Assembly (NCBI RefSeq): GCF_048128805.1
Contig: NC_136012.1
Coordinates: 11,779,725 to 11,843,724 of the forward strand
Source of the DNA: Centroberyx gerrardi
Taxonomy: Eukaryota > Chordata > Actinopteri > Beryciformes > Berycidae
DNA length: 64,000 bases
Direction: 5' to 3'
The position numbers and the translations under genes are program-made. Position 1 is the stretch's first letter; each line of letters begins with the position of its first letter. The notes below the pieces were generated by a model. That model saw nothing but the letters and a program-made list of their open reading frames with translations. It did no database searches and had not been told where the DNA came from. Of this stretch, positions 11,631 through 21,287 are shown piece after piece.

Positions 11631-12292
11631 TGGAGTCTCCACCGAAACAATCACGAGGTCCCTTTAACCAGAACAACGTTGTATTTCTTCTTCTGTAGGA
11701 AACTTCTGTTTCCTATTTTTTTTTTTTTTTTTTATTGAAGTGGTGTTTGTGTGTTTGCTCCTGCCTCCTGTCTGTAATGTTTTCTTTGAGTCTTGTTGCT
11801 TTTCATCTCATTTCAAATGGTCAAGGTTGGTTGTTAGTTGAAAATGATCAGCCATGATCAGACAGTAGAAACTGCACTTTGACCTCCAGACTCCAACACA
11901 CATTTATTTGTTTTGCAATCATTTACCATTAAATGTGTACTGTCCAGTCATCAGTTGCCTTGATTTTGCCAACTTGCATCAAATTTTAAAATGTAACTAT
12001 TTACTATTTCTCTTACACTATTACAGGTGAACTCAAATTTGAGGTGTTGGTAATGATTATTATATCTTTATGGTTACACATTTCTCAAGAGTGGTGCTAT
12101 TGTTAGCTTGATGATATTTTCTGTATCACAGTCTCTGCCAAGTCGACTGTCAAAGATAAAATACAAGTGACACACAAAGTGTTATTCGGTCTGTCAATAA
12201 CTAACCAATAAATACATTGTCAAAAAAAGTGTTTATTTTCTCATGATTTACAGTAAGCTCATCTACTAATTAAAAATATTGTTTCTTTTTTT
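11631..12292 (+). other. slc35a4 3' UTR and convergent intergenic junction
   Basis: There is no coding frame here. The stretch holds the slc35a4 3' UTR, with a T-run at about 11717-11734, and then the very short junction with the oppositely oriented kinesin-like gene, whose stop codon is at 12293-12295. Confidence 0.6.
12207..12237. promoter_or_regulatory. Facing polyadenylation signals of slc35a4 (+) and the kinesin-like gene (-)
   Basis: AATAAA on the plus strand at 12207-12212 serves slc35a4. TTTATT at 12232-12237 is AATAAA on the minus strand and sits 56 nt beyond the kinesin-like stop codon. Cleavage usually falls 10-30 nt past the signal, so the two mRNAs should overlap tail to tail by a few tens of bases. 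Confidence 0.6.
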
Positions 12293-15200
12293 TCATTGTT
12301 GTTGGGATAACAGCTCAGCCTTGGGATCACCTCGCACAGCTAGAGAGTCCTTTAGCTCTCCCAGTGCTATGGAGAAAATGAAAGAAAATTATTACATTGT
12401 AGATAAACCAATTTATGAAGACCAATGGCAGTGGAAGTACAGAGTTCACATCAAGGAATACCTTTCACATGTTACTTAAGAGGTAAAGGCAAAAACAGCT
12501 ACAAGCATAGCCCAAATCTGATAGAGGTCAGAAATAAGTGATACACATGAGCTCACCCGTGCGGAGTTGCTTGTTGTCGGCCTGCAGCTGCTGGTTCTGG
12601 GCAGACAGGTAGACGGCGTCCTGCACGGCCTCCAGCAGCAGAGCTCTGTATCTGCCCTCCGATGTCTTCCTCTGCTCCTCACTGACCTGACGAAACACTC
12701 TGAACACCTAGACAGGAAGCAACAGAGACGCAGAACAGCATGGGGGTGACACAGCAGCTGAACATGGGTCTTCATGTAAACACACATGCACAAACTAACG
12801 ATGGTATAACCAAATTGTCTTTGTTTGCCGTCTTTGGCACTTTTTTGTTTTGCGCTTTTTTATACACTTAATGTAATCATCAGAGACTGTTTGGAGATTT
12901 TCCTTTTTCCTGACTGTGTGAATTCCATTTATCTTCCTGATATACTGTATAGAATTGCTTAACGTGGTAAACTGTAGGATCCTTGTTTTCTTTTTATTTT
13001 CATTTTAGCGAAGCGGTAATTGCTGTGATGTTTTAGCATTGCACTTCCCAGAGATCACAACACCAGTGATGTGATGTCTTCTTCCTTAGATTTCCTGTTG
13101 ATGAACTTTGAGCTGTCTGTGCTAACTACCTAGCTCTTCTTCTGTTTATCCCAAACAAACTGCTGTTGCTGCTGGAAACATAAAGCGCTTCACTTCCTAT
13201 GTGGCAGAGGATTTTCCCTGGGAAAGACGTACCCAAACACCGGGTGTTCAGAACAGCAAATGTAAAATGTTAAAACTTTCATTACCTGAGTATGTGTTGA
13301 ATCACTGTTGTTTCATATCAATCGGCAACTGAGAGTAGCAAAATGGACATTTATTTATATGAAAATGTGGCAGATACTCGTTTTTCTCACATGGACCCAA
13401 GTAATTCCCACCTGGAGGCTCTCCTCCCTCAGACAATGCAGCTCCATCTGGTGTCTGCGGTATTGATCCTCCATGTCTCTCTCGGCCTGCTGGGCCTCAG
13501 TGCGCAGCGCCTCCATCTGCAGCACCAGGACCTGCCTCTCTTTGGCCAGCACCAGCAGCTCTCTCTGGGGACCCTCCGCCTAGCAGAAAAGTAGATGAAA
13601 AAATACAGAAAATGCGAGGAAAACAACAGAATTAAGTTGCATATGCAGGAGTTCCACTGTTCCACTAAAATAATAGGCTTGCATGAATTTAAACAGACTC
13701 AGCAACCTCAGCTAAGATAGATCAGAATCAGAATCATGTTAAACAATAGTGCATCTCATTATCCCACCGGTACCTGTTCATGCTCCAGTTCTCTCTCCAT
13801 CTTCTCCACCTCCTGCTGAATTAATCTCCCATGATCCTCCTTAAGTCGCCTCCTCCGCTCCTGTGCTTTGTTGTATTCCAACTGAGACTGATCATTAAAT
13901 TGCCAAGATGGATGTCTTAGTATGGGATGCCCATTTGTACACATACAAATGTCATTAATAGGGTATTAACACAGCATTGCAAACATGGTGCCACACTGGA
14001 TGTACAGGTGTTCAGTATATCTAATACAAAATGACTGGGTTCAGATGAAGTGCATTACCTGTTGTGAGAGGTCAGATTTCTCGGCAGCAGGCCCCTGCTT
14101 CACCATCTCCTCTCTGAGAGTCTCCCTCAGCTGCTGGATTCTAGCTACCCTCTCCTGGACCTTCTCCACATCCCCTTTACCCTCTGAGGATAGGACCAAC
14201 ACACGCAATATAGGGGTAATGGTAGTCCCTATATCCACAATTTAACACATTTTTTTCTTCAATTATCACAGCATAATACCTTTGATGTGTTCTTCCATTT
14301 CCTGTCTCAACTGGTCCTGTAAATATTTCATCCTGTCTGTGGTCTCTCTTTGGTCAATGCTGCGATCACCAGAGAGGTGCAGATTGCTGTTTGGGGACTG
14401 ACATCCCTGCCAAATCAATGCAACACATGACACCCATGACATCATTACATGCAAAGGGAACATAGTTTGTTGTCATTTTGGTAAATTTGTGGGCAAAATT
14501 CCACTTTTAGGTAGAAACCTTTATTTTGTCTTTTATCTTCTCTGACCGTTCCCTCCTCTTCTCCCATGACTGATCTTTCACAATCTGGTGGAGAGGTTAC
14601 AGAATGCAGATCAGCTGTAAAATCAAGAGGTTCCTACGAAAGGCGGCGGGAAACCACAACTGTGTCATTTAGCCATAAAGCGCCATCCCATAAATTACCT
14701 GCAGATTTTGAGTCAGCTCTGCTAGCCTATAGGTGGTCTGCTCTCCTTGTTCCCCCTGTGACATCATCGTGGTTCTTAGATCCAGGATGTTATCTCGGAT
14801 CTCTTGCTCGGTTGCCCTTGGACACCACCGACCAACGGCTGCCTTAGTTACCAAACCTCTCACCCTCTGGGCCAAAGCTAAGGCAGAGGGGGTCTCGTCA
14901 TCCAGGAGACCTGATGGGTTTGGGAGAGACAAGGTTAAATCAATTCAACCTCTGTGCTCATTGTGTGCTGAAAGGAATATAATGTAACCCGGTGGGAATT
15001 GGCCCAGAAGACCGACTGACCACTGACCTTGTGGTTGGATGCAGTAGAGGAGGACTGTCCTACTGTTTCCCGTGAAAGCGTCCTTTAGGAGGAAAGGGAG
15101 GAGCTTGTCGCTAGTCGTGGCTTCAAGATGGATTTGGTCCAGAACCTTTACCAGTGGGCTGACTCTGGGTGGGGTTAGGCAGTGACCGTTGAATCCAACA

Positions 15201-17690
15201 CATACTATTAACAGCTGATGAATTCAAAAATGCTGCTATAACTAATTTAAAGGACTTCTCTTTGGGAGTTTGGCCCATTGGTCACTGTGCCCAATATGTG
15301 ACGAGAGGATTGGCACTAAAATCATCTCTGCATGTGTCTCTGTCTGGTGCGTATGCTAACACTAGCATACAAAATGTTAAGTAATCGTTGGCGACTAGCA
15401 TTATCCTAAAAGTAAGAAAATTAAAACTTGTAGCAGCTCTAAGGCTGGATGTTAGTTAATTTTAATGATGTGTCTAAACCTGTCAGGCATGTTTAGGGGA
15501 TTGGTAAAACAGACATAAAATATGACAAAAAGAATGAACTTTCAATGGCAGAAGATCTATCTTCTCCCGAAACTTGTTTACACAGGAAGTGAGTGAAGTT
15601 AGCCAGACAACTGAAGTGTTTTGCACTGTTGATTCGTAATGGACTTATTAATGATGAAGATTGAGATTTTGTTTTCAGAAGTTATGAATCTACCGGCGAT
15701 AGAGTAAATAACAATACCAACTTTGGATTACTAAAAGGTTTATCTTTATACTTTGAATAAAGCTAATTGCCTACAATTACTTAACATCCTGTAAGCTAAA
15801 GTGTTAGCATGCGTACCGGACAGAACTATCTACCGGAGACAGAGATGATTTTGGTACCAATCCTCTATTCAGATATTGGTAAGATGACCAATGGGTGACC
15901 ACAGTTGGTGTAGGCCTTTAAGGCTTAGGAGGACATAGTATATTGTTTCTAGTTCCTTCAGCCCATGTAATAGATAGCTAACTGACCCTCTGAGGTCAGT
16001 CATGCTGGCCCCTCCTGCCAGGCTGAACAGCTGCAGTCTGCTGCGGCAGAACTCAGACTCCACCTTCTCCGCATGGAGTCTCCACTCAACGGCCACCGAG
16101 AACAGGGAACTGCATCTGAGGAACACACATATCATGAACATGTAGAGAGACACATACTCATCCTCAAATTTCAAGAAAGGGAACATGAATGACACCGTGT
16201 ACAACAGCCAGGAATCACAGTGACATATCTGCCAAGTGACAATCCAATCACTCATCCTACAGTTATACACTTAAGTCTATTGTGATTAGCCAGTGTAATT
16301 AAGTCATTCAAAGTAATTGAGTTCATGGATTACATGGCCAGTTTGCTTGACCTGTGCTCTAAGTGACCTACCTGCTAGAAATAGTTCCTGGATTGGCTTT
16401 CAGTGTCTCCCTCCCTGTTTCATAAAGACCACAGGCCTCTTCTGCTGAGCACACACACACTTCACACACCCCTCCTACAAGACTGAGACAAGAAGAAAGG
16501 TATTAAGCGCTTGTTTGTTGTTGTTATTGCGTCAATCTCGATACATGGCAGTGGAAGAAACTTCATCTGTGCTCACCATCCAAGGACTGGGTGAGACACA
16601 GGTTTTAGATCCTGTCTTTTGGGGCTCAGGAGATCCAGAGGACTGCCATCTGGGTGAAACTGGCAACACACCAGAAGTTAGTTGGCACGATATTGTGTCT
16701 AAGATGATTTTTGATCAGGGGGTTGTGAATGTAGAGAGACATACCTGAACGAAAGACACGGAGGTGAACAATTCTCCTTTCACTTCTGTTGATATACGAC
16801 CAAACACATTGGTCAAAACCTAAAATAGAGTTGGCTTATGTCATCACTGAACAGTCAATGAAAGCTGCTACTTTTTGGGTGTAGTTTTGTTTTGGACTCC
16901 ACCTGTTTGATGATGCCATGGTCTATCAGAGTGCCTGTCTGGTCTGACCTGGAGCTTCCACCAATCAGCAGCGCTCCATTATAACCACAGGATACAGACT
17001 CAGCGAGGGGCTGGAGGAGCTCAGGGTGGAATTTCTGCAGATTTATATTAAATTAGGAAATTTCCAAACATCATAGTACTTAGTACTGATTGAAAAACTG
17101 TAAGGAGTAGCTCAGATAGAACAGTTAGACCGCTGTAAATTACTGATGATCAGAGGTTCTTTAATACCTGAATGTTGTCCACAGTTGCAACTTGATCAAA
17201 TGAGAAAGACTTTGTTTCCTAATTGAAACACACATGGCTCATTAGAACAGTAAAAGCAGTAAAAGCTTCCTGAGAGCAAATTACTTTCTAGTTCTAGTTA
17301 AATACATAATGTTTTACCTCATCCTTTCCCGATGTGTAGTCCACACTATGTCTGTCTTCACTAACAACTACACAATTTCTACCCTCTGTGTCTGTGATTA
17401 AGACAAAGAAACACAGTGACGGTTGGAGGTGAAAATCCCCAGGGACAGCAATCCAATTTACACATTTTTGTCCTTACTTTACCTGGGATTTTAAATACAA
17501 CTCCCACTCTTACAGCTCCTTCAGATATTATCTGCACAGAGAGGGAAACCAGTCAGAGACTCAGAAAATACAATGACTTTGCATGAGACAGTCTGAAATT
17601 CCCTTAAAGTCTCATTACTGTCATTAAACACCACTATAGTCTCTACACTGCAAATGGTGACAAACAGTCGGTACTTACGGGTACGTCCAT
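12293..17690 (-). CDS. Divergent kinesin-like protein with degenerate motor domain (627 aa)
   Basis: Eighteen coding exons in transcript order: 17679-17690, 17483-17531, 17318-17391, 17168-17218, 16903-17034, 16745-16819, 16577-16659, 16372-16482, 15987-16115, 15028-15164, 14699-14910, 14519-14584, 14280-14406, 14059-14183, 13774-13881, 13412-13579, 12557-12707 and 12293-12366. They sum to 1,884 nt with no frame break. Residues 1-305 follow the kinesin motor fold: an N-terminal VRVGVVFKIP strand; a P-loop position at about 79-92 reading CGYNGALLIGGSSRS, with no GKT/S; switch I SSRCSS in place of SSRSH at about 194-199; switch II LFSLAGGAS in place of DLAGSE at about 226-233; then KLLPFLLKDAFTGNSRTVLL, matching the KLT-LLQDSLGGN region. 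Residues about 340-600 are charged heptad-like coiled coil. The key ATP-binding residues are missing, so it is probably a non-motile, pseudo-motor kinesin. I do not recognise the exact family member, so no symbol is given. Confidence 0.85.
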
Positions 17691-18149
17691 GTTCACAGAG
17701 GAAGAGATCTGTGGCCATGCATCCCATGCTTATGTCTACCATTGGCACTGGGTCACCTGGATTTGATTACACTGGTCTGAATTATTAATGAGCCAGACTC
17801 TACTTTCACTGGTCTGAGTGATGGGGGGTACGGTTACCAAGATGGACAGAAAGTTCAAAACTGAGGTCATCCGTGAACAATGATCCTTTGTAAAAATGAC
17901 AGGGGGATGTTTTGCTTTAACCATCTTCATCATGTCATTTTGGAACGTGATACAGTAAGGGATAAGACGAATAAAACATTACAAGCAAGTATGAAGTAAT
18001 CAGATTTATTTTAATGTGGTACATTATGTTCAAATCCTGTTGATAGATGAAGACATTATGTCTCAAATGTATTTGAGACATTAGAAACTGGTTCATTTGT
18101 TAATAACGTTCTGTATTATTACAAACAAGGATGCTGTCTCATGTAAACA
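17691..18149 (-). other. Short gap: kinesin-like 5' UTR and cd14 3' UTR
   Basis: Both flanking genes are on the minus strand. The kinesin-like 5' UTR starts somewhere right of 17690; a possible acceptor at 17758-17759 suggests a further noncoding exon. The cd14 3' UTR runs left from 18149 to a minus-strand AATAAA (TTTATT at 18005-18010). No other gene is seen. Confidence 0.45.
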
Positions 18150-19402
18150 TCAAAGAACATAAATCAGGCATGACAATAAACCAATAGAGAATACCAAACA
18201 GAGAGGGGAACCAGGGCGTTGTGTCCCACTGGCAGGTTTCACACATCGTTCAAGAGGCAGAAAGTCATCTAGCCGAGTCCCCTGTCGGGCCGCTGGTGTG
18301 GCGCACACAAAGCCCTTGGGCCGGTCCTCCACAGACACAGTGTCCGTGTCCTTCAGGAAGACGACAGTCTCTTTCAAGGCGCAGTCGCACTGATAAGGGT
18401 TCCTCCCTGCAAGGAGAACCTGAAGCCGCCTGAAACCGACTCCTGGCTCAGTCTCAGTCAACAAGACGGTCAGCCGGTTACCATCCACCCTGTGGTGGGC
18501 TGTGGAACGCCTCCAGAGCATTATAACTGAGATCCAGTACTTCCAGTGATGTAGGGAAGGCCGAGCCGACCTTGGTGATAAATTGAGCGTCCCGAGGGCG
18601 CTCACCCCCTGGAGGCAGAGGGGATAGTGGAGCGTGGAGAAATGGTTCCCGCTGACATCGAGTTCGGTGAGGGCAGGGCTGAGACTCGGCAGCGTGCACA
18701 GTGCCTGCAGGGAGGTGAGGTGGTTGTCTCTCAGACTAAGAGACTTCAGGTCCTGCAATGAAATAGATGGAGAGGAACAGTGCGAGATGTTCTGCAGGCT
18801 GGTGTCAGAGAGGTGGTCCTCTGACAGATCCAGATGAGCCAGGTTCCCTACCATTCCAGCCCAGCGGCACTCAATCTCCGCCAGGCCAGAACGGGCGATA
18901 GCAAGAGTTTTCAGGGGCCCAAACAACCAGTGGTGGAGAGCCTGGATGGAGGGCTGGAGGAGAGAGGAGTCTGCTGTTACATCCTGAAGTTGAAGGACTT
19001 TGATCTTAGAGGCTCCAGCTGGAGAGAGGAGAGGGCCGAACACCGGACGCTGCAAAGACTGCACACCTTCTAGAGTTGATGAAGCGATGCTAACCTCATT
19101 TATGTTAGACAGTGGCAGAAGTAGGATCAGTGCAGAGATGAATGGAAAGGATATAGTGACGTTGTTGAAGATTAGTTTATGTATCTTGGGAAACTGTAAA
19201 GCAGCACCTGTAACCTCCATGAAGCCATCCAGCCTGCCGTCCCTCAGCTCCAGTTCCAGAGCCTGGAAACAAGTCACCAGATGTTTTGGGGTGTGGATGA
19301 CCACAGCGCTGCATACACAATGGGTCCCATCCTCGCCAATGCTACAAAAGTGAAGATATGTCCCAAAAGCAGGAGTAGACCCACTGTCTTATTCGCCGTC
19401 AT
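18150..19402 (-). CDS. cd14: Monocyte differentiation antigen CD14 orthologue, with three apparent 1-nt frame breaks
   Basis: One coding exon. An ATG at 19400-19402 opens a signal-peptide-like start (MTANKTVGLLLLLGHIFTF). After a 1-nt slip near the TTTT at about 19347-19350, the body continues in another frame with CSIGEDGTHCVC, which resembles the cysteine-rich start of mature mammalian CD14. Leucine-rich repeats follow (LHHWLFGPLKTLAIARSG, LAHLDLSEDHLSD, LKSLSLRDNHL, LTELDVSGNHF), collinear with mammalian CD14. Between about 18585 and 18490 the repeat LEVLDLSYNALEAF lies in a different frame, entered and left by two compensating slips. The C-terminus has a cysteine-capping module (NPYQCDC to ERC) and a hydrophobic tail (LCLVFSIGLLSCLIYVL) that suits GPI attachment. 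CD14 binds LPS and hands it to TLR4-MD2 in tetrapods; the ligand in fish is unknown. The neighbouring slc35a4 matches human synteny. The slips could be assembly errors or early pseudogene decay. Confidence 0.85.
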
Positions 19403-20520
19403 GGTAGAGGACAGTCAGGAACACCTGATAATGCGTAGATCCAGAGATAAGAGAATGTTAGATATATATTAGGCTGATTACATAAAACCAGCTCACATTT
19501 AGGCAATGGTGAAAGAAGAGGTCTGGCATTTTTGCAAATTTGTAGAAACATATTGCTCCCTATATTTCCCTGAAGTATAATGAACAAAGAATTGAGAACT
19601 TGACTTTGTTTCTATGAATTTTGAATATTGTTTCCAGTGTATTCCAAATTCCACAATTCCCAAATTGTGTTTAAATCCACTCCATACATCTACTATTCAA
19701 CATTGCTCTATATTCTTAAAATGCAAAAAAAAAAAAGCTAAATTATCCCATCTGAGAACTGCTGGGTTCATTAAAGTTCCATGATCTCCAAAGTCTAGAC
19801 TTTTATCAGTACCAAAAAGACATGGTTTTAACATTTTCATTTCAATGTCAAAAAAATCATCAATGATGTGAGATTCAGATTCTTCAAATCAGGCACTTAC
19901 CCTCAAGTCATTTTAGCTGTAGAAGACTGGCTGCTGCTAGTGCCAATGTCCCGTTAACAAGTGGAGGTGATGACAAGCTTCACTGACTTTATTTTCACCT
20001 TACGTCTGTTTTTCTGCTGTTGGTTAGTGTTCACTTCTCTTTCCCCCTCACATCTCCACAAAAGTCAAAACATGGACAAACATCACCCTCTAAAACCCCC
20101 GGCCTCCAGGGATTTGAGTTAACGCTGGCAGCCACACATCCTCCAGCTGGAGACACTCTCACACCAGCAGCTCCTCAGGCTGGGCCAAGGACAGTGGAAA
20201 TACCACTGAAGGAGTCAGCCGGGGAGAAAGCAACACGGTTTTCCGTTGGACTCTGCCTATAATTTGATTGCTATTTTAGTTTTTAAAGATGTCACCTCAT
20301 TTGAAGTTTTGGGTTGAGTGCCAGCTTGGTAGTTTTGCATCTCTTGTGTCTTGTGTCTCTCCTTAAAGACAATCTTAGAACAAGGATTAACTTTGGGAAA
20401 CTGGGACAGATAAAGGTCTAACAGTGGGTTGTCATGAAATCATATCTGCCTGAGAATGCCTCGTTAAAATTATACTTCAGAATTGCTGTATTCTCCCAGA
20501 CACAGACACAAAAGGCAGAA
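19403..20520. other. Intergenic DNA between cd14 and cd74
   Basis: This holds the cd14 upstream region. A candidate acceptor TATCAG lies 23-28 nt upstream of the cd14 ATG, at about 19425-19430, so a noncoding first exon further right is possible. The rest is AT-rich, with a short A-run at 19727-19736. I see no other gene. Confidence 0.4.
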
Positions 20521-21287
20521 TGTATTTATTAAAGTGATATTTATTAAAGTGATAGCTTCTACCTTCTATAGATTATTGTGCTGCTGGACATATAGTGAAA
20601 GAATGAATTAATCAGTGTAATGTTTTATTCTGTAAATTCATTACAATTCAATGTCACCAACCAACTTTAAACTAGAAAAAACAAAAAGAAAAGTGAAACC
20701 TCCCAATTAGGAATAAGTGAGCAATGTCACCATATCTAATCAGATGTAGGTTTATTTAGATTTCAGTGTTAGCTTTTACAACGAATTGATCTTGTTTAAC
20801 ATTCTCCAATTGTATGTCTATTTCAAGTCACAGGTATAACAATATAGTCTTTGTCAGGGAAACAGCATACTTTACTCATCCTTCTCGACCAACACCTCTA
20901 CGCAGAAATCACTTCGTCACACAGTCACACTCTTAAAGTATGCTTCAGAGACACGATTACACAGGTTTCACACTCATAATATCAGAATATCTAGACAGAG
21001 ATTTTAAATGTCAATGAGAACACCCCCAAAATAAGTCTATTAATGAAGAAAAATGTAATAAAAATAGCAACATGTAACAGGCCTCTTAATATGATTTCAT
21101 AAGGCTATGCGTAAAATGAGAATAGCAAAAATGTTACATTTGACAGATTACATGATAGAATGATTGATGAATCACAAACAGCATTACTGCGTGGAGGACT
21201 GCATGAAGACATCCTGCTCTTAAAATGTATAGCTGACTTCTGATGCGTCTGGAAAGATCAGCTGATGAAGAGAGACACTGCTTTGGT
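20521..21287 (-). other. cd74: cd74 3' UTR
   Basis: AT-rich noncoding sequence follows the cd74 stop codon at 21288-21290. Two minus-strand AATAAA signals (TTTATT at 20525-20530 and 20540-20545) mark the likely end, giving a 3' UTR of about 0.75 kb. Confidence 0.5.

Noticed and set aside
18221-19353. Several plus-strand open frames over cd14
   Set aside because: Antisense to the CD14 exon. The LRR-bearing minus frames explain the sequence.
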